Positions 1-8,225 of a stretch of DNA of 64,000 bases are shown in pieces (within the stretch, counting starts at the first letter, position 1; each line of letters begins with the position of its first letter). The DNA is taken from the NCBI GenBank assembly GCA_902506565.1, contig LR732703.1, positions 622,030 through 686,029 of the forward strand, in the 5' to 3' direction. Position numbers and translations under genes: made by a program. The DNA comes from Burkholderiales bacterium 8X. Lineage in GTDB: Bacteria; Pseudomonadota; Gammaproteobacteria; Burkholderiales; Burkholderiaceae_C. The notes under the pieces were generated by a model, which was not told the origin of the DNA, did no database searches, and was given only the letters and a program-made list of their open reading frames with translations.

Positions 1-2
1 AC

Positions 3-377
3 TTTTGGGGCCGCCCTTCGGCGACGGCGCCGATGGCCTACAACGCCGCGGCTTCCGGCGGCTCCAACCAGGGGCCGTCGAATCCGGCGTTGCTCGACGC
101 GGTCAAGGCCCGTATCGCGGCCCTGAAGGAGGCGGACCCCGGCAATCTGTCGCCGATCCCGGTCGACCTGGTGAGTGCCTCGGCGAGCGGACTCGATCCG
201 GAGATCTCGCCCGCCGCCGCCCGCTACCAGGCAGCGCGGGTCGCCCGTGCCCGTGACCTGTCGCCGGCGCGGGTCGACGAATTGATCTCGGCGAACACGC
301 GCGGCGCCTTCCTCGGCGTCATCGGCGAGCCGCGCGTCAACGTGCTGGCCTTGAACCTGGCGCTCGACGGGCGCTGA
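3..377 (+). CDS. kdpC: KdpC, potassium-transporting ATPase subunit C (5' end outside window)
   Basis: C-terminal part of KdpC, the membrane-anchored subunit that assembles with KdpA and the P-type ATPase KdpB in high-affinity K+ uptake. The open frame runs in from the left edge, so the N-terminal membrane helix is missing. The stretch FWGRPSA followed by [10 protein letters not shown] and NPAL is the typical KdpC signature, and the end [10 protein letters not shown] is also family-like. The gene stops 40 bp before kdpD, in the usual kdpC-kdpD-kdpE order. Identification is secure; only the truncation by the window edge limits it. Confidence 0.93.
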   Translation, partial: FWGRPSATAPMAYNAAASGGSNQGPSNPALLDAVKARIAALKEADPGNLSPIPVDLVSASASGLDPEISPAAARYQAARVARARDLSPARVDELISANTRGAFLGVIGEPRVNVLALNLALDGR

Positions 378-417
378 TCGCCGCGGCTCGCCTCGGCTCG
401 TCGACGAAGATCGCTGG

Positions 418-3228
418 ATGAGCGACAACCAACGTCCCGACCCCGACCTGCTGCTCGCGCAGCTGAAGGCTGCCGAAGCGCGGGTCGACCATGCCAGCGG
501 CAATGGCCACGCCGGAGAAGGCCAGGGCGCCGCCGTCAAGGGGCGGCTGCGCATCTACTTCGGCGCGAGCGCCGGCGTCGGCAAGACCTGGGCGATGCTG
601 AGTGCCGCCCAGCAGCAGCGCGCCGCGGGTGTCGACCTGGTGGTGGGCGTCGTCGAAACCCACGGGCGCCGCGAGACCGCTGCGCTCTTGGAGGGACTCG
701 AGGTGCTGCCGCTGCGCGTGCCGGGCGATCCGTCCAAGGGAGTCCGGGAGTTCGACCTGGATGCGGCCCTCGCCCGCAAGCCCGCGATCCTGTTGGTCGA
801 CGAGTTGGCGCACAGCAACGTCCCCGGCTCGCGGCACGCCAAGCGCTGGCAAGACGTCCAGGAACTCCTCGCAGCCGGTATCGAGGTCTGGTCGGCGCTC
901 AACGTGCAGCATCTCGAAAGCCTGAACGGAACCGTGGGTGCCATCACCGGCATCCGGGTACACGAGACGGTGCCGGATACCGTGCTCGACGAAGCCGACG
1001 AGGTGATCCTGATCGACGTCACCGCCGACGAACTCACCGCGCGGCTGCTCGCCGGCAAGGTGTACCTGCCCGAGCAGGCCGAGCGGGCCCGGCAGAACTT
1101 CTTTCGCAAGGGCAACCTGATCGCGCTGCGCGAGATCGCCTTGCGTCGCACCGCCGAGCATGTGGAAGACGATGTGCGCGACTGGCGCATCGAGCATGCC
1201 GGCGACGCACCGGGCACCGCCGCGGCCCAGGCCTGGAACACCTCCGGCGCCATCCTTGCCTGCGTGGGCCCGGACGAGGAAGCCAGCCAGGCCGTGCGCA
1301 CCGCCGCGCGGCTGGCCGGCCAGCTCAACGTGCGCTGGTTCGCGGCCTATGTCGAGACGCCGTCGCTCCAGCGGCTGCCCGCCGCACGCCGGGACCAGGT
1401 GCTGGCGGTGCTGAAGCTGGCCGAGCAGCTCGGCGCATCCACCGCCGTGCTGACCGGCCAAGAGATCGGAAGAGAGCTCGCCGCGCATGCGCAGCACCTC
1501 AACTGCGCGACGCTGGTGATCGGCCGGGGCCGGCCCCGCACCGGCTGGCGGCGCCTGTTGCCGGCCGAGCGGGTGATGCAGACGCTTGCAGCGCATTCGA
1601 GCGGCATCGACATCATGGAAGTCGCGCGGCCGATCCGCTCGCGACGTCTCGGCGGCATCCGCACCAGCCGCAGCGTCGAGGCTGCCGACCACGAAGACGC
1701 CGATCGACCGCGCGGCAGCTTGGGCGGCTACCTGTTCGCGCTGGCGGCCAGCGTCGGCGTCACGGCGTTGGCCGCGCCGTTGTCGATGCGTCTGGAGCTG
1801 ACCAACATCGTCATGCTGTACCTGCTCGGCGTGGTCGGCATCGCGATGCGCTTCGGCCGCGGTCCGGCTGCCTTCGCGGCGCTGCTCAACGTGCTCGCCT
1901 TCGACTTCTTCTTCGTGTCGCCGCAGCTGTCGTTTGCGGTGAGCGATGCCCAGTACGTGCTGACCTTCGCTGTCATGCTGCTGGTCGGCCTGGTGATCGG
2001 GCAGCTGACCGCGGGCCTGCGCTTTGCCGCCGGCGTGTCCAGAAGCCGCGAGCGCCGGGCGCAGTCCTTGTTCGAGCTGACCCGCGAGCTCTCGGCCGCG
2101 CTCGAAAGCTCGCAGGTGATCGAGCTCGGGACCGCCGCCGTCCAGGACCACTTCGGCGGGCAGGCATTGGTGCTCACCACCGATGCGAACGACCGGCTGG
2201 TCGCGCCGTCCGCACCGCCGGAGGGTTTCGATGCGAGCGTCGCGGACTGGGTGTTCCGGCACGAACAGCCGGCCGGGCTCGCCACCTCGACCCTGGCGGC
2301 CCAGCCCTGGCACTACGTTCCGCTCAAGGCGCCGATGCGGGTTCGAGGCGTGTTGGCACTGGAACCCGCAAGGCCCCGATGGCTGCTCATCCCGGAGCAG
2401 GTTCAGCAGCTCGAAACCCTCGCAAGGCAGATCGCCACCGCGCTGGAGCGGGTCCACTACGTCGAGGTCGCTCAACAGGCGGTGGTCGAGATCGAATCGG
2501 AGCGCCTTCGCAACGCCTTGCTCGGCGCGTTGTCGCACGATGTGCGTACCCCGCTCACCGCATTGATCGGCCTCGCCGAATCCCTGCAATCGATGCCCGG
2601 CTTGGAACACGGCGACACGGCCGAGCGCGAAGCCGCGAAGGCGATCGTCGAGCAGGCGCAGCAGCTGCACGCGCTGGTGAGCAACCTGCTGGACATGGCA
2701 CGGCTCGAGAGCGGCGCCGCGGGCGGGTCGGTCAATCTTCGGCGCGACTGGCAGTCGGTGGAGGAGGTGGTGGGTTCGGCCATTCGCGCCGTGCAGGGCG
2801 CATCGAAGATCGACGTGGTGACCACCGACCTGCACCCGGACCTGCCGCTGGTCGAATTCGACGCGGTGCTGATCGAGCGCGTGCTGGTCAACCTGCTGGA
2901 GAACGCGGCCAAGTACGGGCGGCCGCCGGTGGAGATCTCCGCGCGGGCCACGCCCCGCACCTTGCAGCTGCTGGTGCGCGACCACGGCGCCGGCCTGCCG
3001 CCCGGCACGGTCGGTCGCGAGGACCAGCTGTTCGAGAAGTTCACCCGCGGCGCGGTCGAATCCGCGACCCCCGGCGTCGGTCTCGGGCTCGCGATCTGCA
3101 AGGCGATCGTCGGCGCGCATGGCGGCAGCATCTCAGCCCGCAATGCGGCCGGCGGCGGGGCACAATTCGCGATCGAATTGCCGCGCCGCGAGCCACCCGA
3201 GCCGGTGGATCCGGAACTCCAGGATTAG
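418..3228 (+). CDS. kdpD: KdpD, osmosensitive K+ channel sensor histidine kinase
   Basis: Membrane sensor kinase that controls kdp expression by phosphorylating KdpE. The 936 residues show the family order: an N-terminal KdpD domain with a P-loop (G49 to T57, GASAGVGKT), a universal-stress-like domain around residues 250-390, a block of four membrane helices at about 435-540, a GAF-like region, then the HisKA helix with the phospho-acceptor in LSHDVRTPLT (His707) and a HATPase domain with NLLENAAKYG and GVGLGLAICK. Full length for the family. It follows kdpC by 40 bp and is 3 bp from kdpE, so it is co-transcribed with it. The usual Pro of the P-loop (GAPGVGKT) is Ala-Gly here, a minor variation. 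Confidence 0.96.
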   Translation: MSDNQRPDPDLLLAQLKAAEARVDHASGNGHAGEGQGAAVKGRLRIYFGASAGVGKTWAMLSAAQQQRAAGVDLVVGVVETHGRRETAALLEGLEVLPLRVPGDPSKGVREFDLDAALARKPAILLVDELAHSNVPGSRHAKRWQDVQELLAAGIEVWSALNVQHLESLNGTVGAITGIRVHETVPDTVLDEADEVILIDVTADELTARLLAGKVYLPEQAERARQNFFRKGNLIALREIALRRTAEHVEDDVRDWRIEHAGDAPGTAAAQAWNTSGAILACVGPDEEASQAVRTAARLAGQLNVRWFAAYVETPSLQRLPAARRDQVLAVLKLAEQLGASTAVLTGQEIGRELAAHAQHLNCATLVIGRGRPRTGWRRLLPAERVMQTLAAHSSGIDIMEVARPIRSRRLGGIRTSRSVEAADHEDADRPRGSLGGYLFALAASVGVTALAAPLSMRLELTNIVMLYLLGVVGIAMRFGRGPAAFAALLNVLAFDFFFVSPQLSFAVSDAQYVLTFAVMLLVGLVIGQLTAGLRFAAGVSRSRERRAQSLFELTRELSAALESSQVIELGTAAVQDHFGGQALVLTTDANDRLVAPSAPPEGFDASVADWVFRHEQPAGLATSTLAAQPWHYVPLKAPMRVRGVLALEPARPRWLLIPEQVQQLETLARQIATALERVHYVEVAQQAVVEIESERLRNALLGALSHDVRTPLTALIGLAESLQSMPGLEHGDTAEREAAKAIVEQAQQLHALVSNLLDMARLESGAAGGSVNLRRDWQSVEEVVGSAIRAVQGASKIDVVTTDLHPDLPLVEFDAVLIERVLVNLLENAAKYGRPPVEISARATPRTLQLLVRDHGAGLPPGTVGREDQLFEKFTRGAVESATPGVGLGLAICKAIVGAHGGSISARNAAGGGAQFAIELPRREPPEPVDPELQD

Positions 3229-3231
3229 CCA

Positions 3232-3939
3232 ATGTCTGCCCCGCAACGAGTCGCCATCGTGATCGAGGACGAGCCGCAGATCAGGCGCTTCGTCAGGATC
3301 GCGCTCGAAGCCGAAGGCTTCCAGGTCCACGAGGCCGGGACCTTGCGCGACGGTCTTTCCGCAGCCGGCACGCGCCAGCCCGACCTGCTGGTGGTCGACC
3401 TCGGTCTCCCCGACGGCGACGGACTGAACCTGATCCGCGACGTGCGCGCCTGGTCCGGCGTACCGATCATCGTGCTGTCGGCACGCATCGACGAGTCGGA
3501 CAAGATCGAGGCACTGGATGCCGGCGCGGACGACTACCTGACCAAGCCGTTCGGTACCGGCGAACTGCTGGCACGGGTGCGAGCTCACCTTCGGCGCCAG
3601 AACGTATCCGGCCCGGCTGGCGCAGGCGAGGCGCCGGATCCTCTTTTCCGGTTCGGCGAGGTCGAGATCGACCGGGCGGCGCGGGTGGTGCAGCGTGCCG
3701 GCGCCGAGATCCACCTGACCCCGACCGAATACCGGCTCCTCATGGTGCTGGTCGCCGGCGTGGGCCGGGTCATCACCCAAAGGCAGCTGCTGCGCGAGGT
3801 CTGGGGGCCGGCGCATATCGACCAGAGCCACTACCTTCGCATCTACATGGGGCATCTCCGGCAGAAGCTCGAAGCCGACCCGGCCCAGCCGCGGCACCTG
3901 TTGACCGAGACCGGCATCGGTTATCGATTGGTCGCCTGA
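3232..3939 (+). CDS. kdpE: KdpE, response regulator of the OmpR/PhoB type
   Basis: Cytoplasmic response regulator that receives phosphate from KdpD and activates the kdp operon. Residues 1-115 form the receiver domain: acidic pair in VIEDE, phospho-acceptor Asp56 in VVDLGLPDGDG, and the conserved Lys in LTKPFGTGEL. The C-terminal winged helix (about 135-235) has LTPTEYRLL and ends TGIGYRLVA, as usual. The 235-residue length is normal. Start codon lies 3 bp after the kdpD stop. Its stop is followed by a short spacer that holds a candidate MarR site belonging to the next gene. Confidence 0.96.
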   Translation: MSAPQRVAIVIEDEPQIRRFVRIALEAEGFQVHEAGTLRDGLSAAGTRQPDLLVVDLGLPDGDGLNLIRDVRAWSGVPIIVLSARIDESDKIEALDAGADDYLTKPFGTGELLARVRAHLRRQNVSGPAGAGEAPDPLFRFGEVEIDRAARVVQRAGAEIHLTPTEYRLLMVLVAGVGRVITQRQLLREVWGPAHIDQSHYLRIYMGHLRQKLEADPAQPRHLLTETGIGYRLVA

Positions 3940-3943
3940 AGCA

Positions 3944-3964
3944 ACTATTTCATCTGAAACCGAT
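3944..3964. promoter_or_regulatory. Candidate MarR operator upstream of the marR gene
   Basis: Contains the palindrome TTTCATCTGAAA. The surrounding 21 bp match the site at 4588-4608 in 16 positions. It lies 21-41 bp before the marR start, where autorepression would act. Function is inferred from position and repetition only. Confidence 0.55.
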
Positions 3965-3984
3965 CGCCCGCCTATCATCCGGCG

Positions 3985-4521
3985 ATGCCCGTCGCCAAGT
4001 CGCACTCCGAAGAAGCCGTCCCCCAGCTGCAATTGCACCGCTGGTTTCCCTATCGCTTTTCCCGCATCGCCAACGAGGTGTCGCTCTGCCTGCACCATGC
4101 GTATCACGCGCGCTGGGGCATCTCGGTCGCAGGCTGGCGAATCATCACCGTGCTGGCCGAATACGCACCCCTTGCCTCGAAAGAGGTCGCCGAGGAAACC
4201 GCGATGGACGTGGTGCAGGTCACCCGCGCGGTCAGTGAGCTTTTCCAGAAGAAGCTGGTGCTCAGGCGCGAAGACCCGGCGGACCGCCGGCGGCTGTCGC
4301 TGGAGCTGAGCGCGGCCGGCCGGCGCCTCTACCAGGAGGTCGTGCCCTATGCACGCCAGCTCGAAGACGAGCTGCTCCAGGGCCTGAACGCTGCCGAGCG
4401 TGCAACGCTCGCCGGCCTGCTCGATCGCGTACAGGCCAACGCCGGCCAGCTGGCGGGCGTGCATGCCATGCCCCAGGCTGCCAGCGCCCAGTCGGCACCT
4501 CGGCGCGCACGACGCACCTGA
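3985..4521 (+). CDS. MarR-family transcriptional regulator
   Basis: Winged-helix regulator of 178 residues. The recognisable core is WGISVAGWRIITVLAEY, then a helix-turn-helix around ASKEVAEETAMDVVQVTRAV and the wing with LVLRREDPADRRRLSLELS, the DxRxR pattern typical of MarR proteins. It is encoded in the same direction as the downstream Bug receptor and aromatic-ring genes, 148 bp ahead of them. Such proteins normally repress catabolic operons until an aromatic ligand binds. Two similar sites, in front of this gene and in front of the operon, are good candidates for its operators. The C-terminal 25 residues are Ala/Arg-rich and probably disordered. Ligand not known; a hydroxyphenyl compound is an inference from the neighbours. 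Confidence 0.88.
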   Translation: MPVAKSHSEEAVPQLQLHRWFPYRFSRIANEVSLCLHHAYHARWGISVAGWRIITVLAEYAPLASKEVAEETAMDVVQVTRAVSELFQKKLVLRREDPADRRRLSLELSAAGRRLYQEVVPYARQLEDELLQGLNAAERATLAGLLDRVQANAGQLAGVHAMPQAASAQSAPRRARRT

Positions 4522-4587
4522 GTTCCCGCACTGCCGCCGACGAGCGGCCGTCGCTTCAGGCCGTCCGACATTTCCGTTTCTCAAGAA

Positions 4588-4608
4588 ACGATTGCATTTG
4601 AAATCAAT
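4588..4608. promoter_or_regulatory. Candidate MarR operator upstream of the HPPD operon
   Basis: Core TTGCATTTGAAATC; 16 of 21 positions agree with the site at 3944-3964. It lies 62-82 bp before the receptor start codon. A separate short palindrome, GTTTCT-CA-AGAAAC (4576-4589), abuts it. Together they form the likely control region of the catabolic operon. Confidence 0.55.
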
Positions 4609-4669
4609 ATTTCCTAGACTGCGCTTGCCGCTCGACGGCCACGAAAAACACCTACCAGGAGACAAGCCA

Positions 4670-5665
4670 ATGACGACCTTGAATCGCCGATCCCTGCTCG
4701 CCGGTGCTGCTGCCTTGGCACTGCCGGCCTCGCCGCTCGCCTTCGCGCAGCAGCCCACCACCATCCAGAAGCCGGCCCGCATCATCCTGGGCTTTCCGGC
4801 GGGCGGCTCGCTCGACACCATCGCGCGGCTGCTGGCGGAACGCTTGAAGGGCACCTATGCGCCTTCGGTCACGGTCGAGAACCGGGCCGGAGCCGCCGGC
4901 CGCATCGCGATGGACTACGTGAAGGCATCGGAGCCGGACGGCACCGCGATCACGATGGGACCGGCCTCGGTGGCCGTGCTCTACCCGCATGTTTACAGGA
5001 ACCTGAGCTACGACCCGCTGCGCGATTTCACGCCGGTCTCGACCGTGTGTACCTTCCAGTTCGGCTTCACCATCGGTTCCATGGTTCCGGCCGAGGTCAG
5101 GACGCCGCAGCAGTTCGCGGCCTGGTGCAAGGCCAATCCGAAGGACGCTTCCTTCGGCTCGGCGGGCGAAGGCACGATGGCGCATTTCGCGGGCCTCATG
5201 GTGAGCCGAGCGCTCGGCCTCGAGATGCAGCATGTGCCCTTCAAGGGTGGCGCGCCGGCCCTGCAGGCCGTGGTGGGCGGACAGATCGCAGCGTCGATCA
5301 ACGTGCTCGTCGAGCCGCTCCCCTTCATCAAGGAAGGCAAGCTGCGCGCCCTGGGCGTGACCGGCCCGACCCGTGCGGTCTACCTGCCGCAGACGCCCAC
5401 CTTCGTGGAGCAGGGCTTTCGCGATGTCTCGGTCGAGGAATACTTCGCCGCATGGGTTGCTCCGCGCACGCCGGCGCCGATCGCGAATGCGCTGGCCGAG
5501 CAGCTCAAGAAGGCCATCCAGACCAAGGAACTCGAGGAGGCCTATGCCGCGCGCGCATTCGCCCCGAGCTTCAGCACACCGCAGGAACTCGACCGCATGG
5601 TCCGCGCAGACCTGGCCAAGTGGGCGCCGGTCGTGAAGGCCAGCGGTTTCACCATCGACAGTTGA
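4670..5665 (+). CDS. Bug/TctC-type tripartite tricarboxylate transporter substrate-binding protein
   Basis: Periplasmic solute receptor of the Bug family, 331 residues. The start at 4670 is chosen because it opens a signal peptide with a twin-arginine-like start (NRRSLLAG) ending at a predicted cleavage after PLAFA. Mature part shows family hallmarks: IILGFPAGGSLDTIARLLAERL near the N-terminus, VENRAGAAGRIAM, and GSAGEGTMAHFAGLMV. It is the first gene of a tight series with the 4-hydroxyphenylpyruvate dioxygenase (12 bp gap). Bug genes are often orphan receptors without adjacent TctA/TctB membrane genes, as here. The ligand is unknown; an aromatic hydroxy- or keto-acid would fit the operon. 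Confidence 0.9.
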   Translation: MTTLNRRSLLAGAAALALPASPLAFAQQPTTIQKPARIILGFPAGGSLDTIARLLAERLKGTYAPSVTVENRAGAAGRIAMDYVKASEPDGTAITMGPASVAVLYPHVYRNLSYDPLRDFTPVSTVCTFQFGFTIGSMVPAEVRTPQQFAAWCKANPKDASFGSAGEGTMAHFAGLMVSRALGLEMQHVPFKGGAPALQAVVGGQIAASINVLVEPLPFIKEGKLRALGVTGPTRAVYLPQTPTFVEQGFRDVSVEEYFAAWVAPRTPAPIANALAEQLKKAIQTKELEEAYAARAFAPSFSTPQELDRMVRADLAKWAPVVKASGFTIDS

Positions 5666-5677
5666 GGAATCGAGACG

Positions 5678-6724
5678 ATGACAGACAAGCAACACGTGCA
5701 GGTGCTCGGCACCGCCTTCATGGAATTCACCAGCCCCGAGCCGGACGACTTGATCGCGACCTTGCAGCGCCTCGGCTTTCGAGTGGCGGGACGGCATCGC
5801 GAACGGCGACTCGTCTGGATGCGTCAAGGCCGGGTCGACTTCATCGTGAATGGCGAGCCGGGCTCGCATGCGGCGCGGTTCGCGAACGCGCACGGGCCTT
5901 CCTGCGCGGGCATGGCGTTCGAGGTTGAGGATGCGGCGGCTTCGATGAAGCGCGCCTTGGATCTCGGTGCGCGGCCGGCCACGGTCGCGAGCGCTTCGCT
6001 GCTACCCGAAGGCGCCCTGCGAGGCATCGGCGACAGCGCGCTGTACCTGGTCGACCAGGCTTCGATCGCCGCCCTGCGCGCTCAATTCGACTTCGAGCCC
6101 TTCGACGAACCCGAGGCGCCGTTCCAGCGCGTGGATCACGTCACCCATTGCGTCAACGCCGGCGGCATGGCGGAGTGGGTCGAATTCTACGAACGCATCT
6201 TCGGCTTCGAGCAGGTCTTCAAGTTCGTGGCCGGCGACGCGAGCAACGGCTTCGACACGATCGCCGTCCGCGCGCCGGACAGCGCGGCTTGCGTGACCGT
6301 GGTCGAGCCGATGGGCGCGGCTTCGCAGATCCAGGAGTTCATCGACGAGTACCGCGGCGAAGGCATCCAGCACATCGCGATGAGTAGCGAAGACCTCTAC
6401 ACCAGCGTCCAGCGGCTGACCGTCGGCGGTGTCGAGTTCCTGCCGACGCCGGCCAGCTACTACGAGGCGCTCGACGCCCGCGTGCCGGGCCACGGCGAAG
6501 ACATTCCGCGCCTCAAGCGGCTCAACATGCTGCTGGACGGCGCCAACACCGGCGAGAACCCGGACGAGAGGGCGCGGCTGCTGCTGCAGATCTTCACCCG
6601 CAAGATGGTGGGCCCGATCTTCTTCGAGGCGATCCAGCGCAAGGGCGACACCTCCTTCGGCGAGGGCAATGCCAAGGCGCTGTTCGAAGCCATCAAGCGC
6701 GAGCAGGAAGGCGTGGGTTCCTGA
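5678..6724 (+). CDS. hppD: 4-hydroxyphenylpyruvate dioxygenase
   Basis: Non-haem Fe(II) dioxygenase that turns 4-hydroxyphenylpyruvate into homogentisate in tyrosine breakdown. The 348 residues have two vicinal-oxygen-chelate halves. The three iron ligands are visible in the C-terminal half: His154 in VDHVTH, His232 in IQHIAM and Glu317 in FFEAIQRKG. The characteristic end GDTSFGEGNAKALFEAI is present. Length is normal for the bacterial enzyme. It sits between the Bug receptor and a YciI-like gene and two genes before a homogentisate-dioxygenase-family enzyme, which supports the assignment. Hydroxymandelate synthase is the only close alternative and is unlikely in this setting. Confidence 0.93.
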   Translation: MTDKQHVQVLGTAFMEFTSPEPDDLIATLQRLGFRVAGRHRERRLVWMRQGRVDFIVNGEPGSHAARFANAHGPSCAGMAFEVEDAAASMKRALDLGARPATVASASLLPEGALRGIGDSALYLVDQASIAALRAQFDFEPFDEPEAPFQRVDHVTHCVNAGGMAEWVEFYERIFGFEQVFKFVAGDASNGFDTIAVRAPDSAACVTVVEPMGAASQIQEFIDEYRGEGIQHIAMSSEDLYTSVQRLTVGGVEFLPTPASYYEALDARVPGHGEDIPRLKRLNMLLDGANTGENPDERARLLLQIFTRKMVGPIFFEAIQRKGDTSFGEGNAKALFEAIKREQEGVGS

Positions 6725-6726
6725 AC

Positions 6727-7047
6727 ATGGCCTATCTCGTTCATTGCCTCTATCGCGCGGGCGGCGCCGAGGAGCGGCTCGCGTTTCGGCGAGCGCACAT
6801 CGAGCACATGCTCGAATGGCTGCCACGCACCGTGTTCGGTTCCGCCATCCTTGGCGAGGACGGCAAGGCGGCCGGCATGTTGGTCGCGCTTTCGGTCGAC
6901 AGCGCAGCGGAGGCGCAGCGCTTTCTGGAGGCCGAGCCGTACTTCAAGGCAGGTCTTTTCGAGAAGGTGTCGGTCGATGCGTTGGTTCAGATGACGCCGC
7001 CCTACAGCCGTGATGTTCTCGAGCGCGAACTCGCGAAGAGCCCATGA
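6727..7047 (+). CDS. YciI-like small protein
   Basis: A 106-residue protein of the YciI/ferredoxin-like fold. It shows the usual pattern of a short strand (MAYLVHCLYRAG), a helix with RRAHIEHMLEWLP, a glycine-containing hairpin (LGEDGKAAGMLVAL) and a final AEPYFKAGLFEKV segment, as in YciI proteins where this region lines the active pocket. It begins 2 bp after the HPPD gene and overlaps the next gene by 4 bp, so it is co-translated. YciI relatives are thought to act as small hydrolases or isomerases on aromatic ring-cleavage products; its precise reaction here is unknown. Confidence 0.82.
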   Translation: MAYLVHCLYRAGGAEERLAFRRAHIEHMLEWLPRTVFGSAILGEDGKAAGMLVALSVDSAAEAQRFLEAEPYFKAGLFEKVSVDALVQMTPPYSRDVLERELAKSP

Positions 7048-8225
7048 GCGGCCTCCTGCACATCCCCTCCCGAGCCGGCATCTTCAGCCGCCAGGCGCAT
7101 GCCGACCTGCCGGCCGGCAGCTACGAACGCGAGGTCGGCCGCGAAGGCTTTGGCGGCCAGGCGACGCACTTCTACCATCGGCATCCGCCGACCGCCTGGA
7201 GCGACTGGGACGGCCCGCATCGCCCGCGCGCCTTCGACTTCAATCCGCTGGCTGGCGAGCCGTGCCCGCTGGAGGCGCCGACGGCTGCCTTCAACGATCA
7301 CCTGCGATTGCGCATCTGGAAGACCGATGTGCCGATGCAGCACCTGGCGCGCAATGCCGATGGCGACGAGCTGGTCTTCGTGCATGCCGGCGGCGGTCAC
7401 CTGTACTGCGACTACGGTCACATCGAGATCCGCGAGGGCGACTACCTGCTGCTGCCGCGCGGGACCATGTGGCGGCTCGAGCCCTCGTCGCCGAGCTTCC
7501 TGCTGCTGCTCGAAGCCACCGGCGGCCGCTACCGCCTGCCGGACCGCGGCCTGCTCGGCGAGCATGCCTTGTTCGACCCCGCGGTACTCGATGTTCCGCA
7601 GATCGACGAACACTTCCTTGCCCAGCAAGGAACGCGCGAAACCCGGGTCCGGTTGAAGGCGCGCCAACGAATCTCGACCATCACCTTTCCGCACAACCCG
7701 CTCGATGCGCTGGGCTGGAAGGGCAGCCTGGTGCCGGTGCGGCTCAACGTGCGAGACATCCGCCCGGTGCTGAGCGACCGCTACCACCTGCCGCCCTCCG
7801 CGCATTCGACCTTCGTCACCGATCGCTTCGCGGTCTGCACGTTCTGCCCGCGGCCTGCCGAGACCGACCCGGGCGCATTGAAGGTGCCGTTCTTCCATTC
7901 GAACGAGGACTACGACGAATTGCTCTTCCTGCATGCCGGCCGGTTCTTCAGCCGCGACGGCATGGGGCCGGGCATGATGACCTTTCATCCGAGTGGCTTT
8001 CCGCATGGTCCGCATCCAGGTGCCTACAAGGCCAGCATGGAGGCTCCGCGGAAGCACCTGCAGGAAGTGGCGATCAACATCGACGCGCGGGATGCGCTGC
8101 AGATCCCGCCGGCGATGGCGAGCCTGGAGCGCGAGGGGCATGTCGACTCGTGGCGCGGCTACCTGGACACGGATCCGAACGCAAATGCCCATGGCAATGC
8201 CGACGCCAGGGTGGAGGCGGCATGA
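7044..8225 (+). CDS. Homogentisate 1,2-dioxygenase family protein
   Basis: Cupin-fold dioxygenase of the homogentisate dioxygenase family, expected to open the aromatic ring of the HPPD product. The 393 residues are shorter than the usual enzyme of about 430. Candidate iron ligands are His285 (FFHSNEDYDELL), Glu292, and His321/His324 in HPSGFPHGPHPG. The segment between the first His and the Glu is one residue longer than in the classical enzyme, so this is a divergent subgroup and its substrate may differ. Overlaps both neighbours by 4 bp. Chemistry inferred from family and operon. Confidence 0.82.
   Translation: MSGLLHIPSRAGIFSRQAHADLPAGSYEREVGREGFGGQATHFYHRHPPTAWSDWDGPHRPRAFDFNPLAGEPCPLEAPTAAFNDHLRLRIWKTDVPMQHLARNADGDELVFVHAGGGHLYCDYGHIEIREGDYLLLPRGTMWRLEPSSPSFLLLLEATGGRYRLPDRGLLGEHALFDPAVLDVPQIDEHFLAQQGTRETRVRLKARQRISTITFPHNPLDALGWKGSLVPVRLNVRDIRPVLSDRYHLPPSAHSTFVTDRFAVCTFCPRPAETDPGALKVPFFHSNEDYDELLFLHAGRFFSRDGMGPGMMTFHPSGFPHGPHPGAYKASMEAPRKHLQEVAINIDARDALQIPPAMASLEREGHVDSWRGYLDTDPNANAHGNADARVEAA

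Noticed and set aside
337..3120. Very long open frame opposite kdpD, and similar long open frames opposite many genes
   Set aside because: They are antisense to secure genes, lack family motifs and are Arg/His-rich: a by-product of high G+C codon use.
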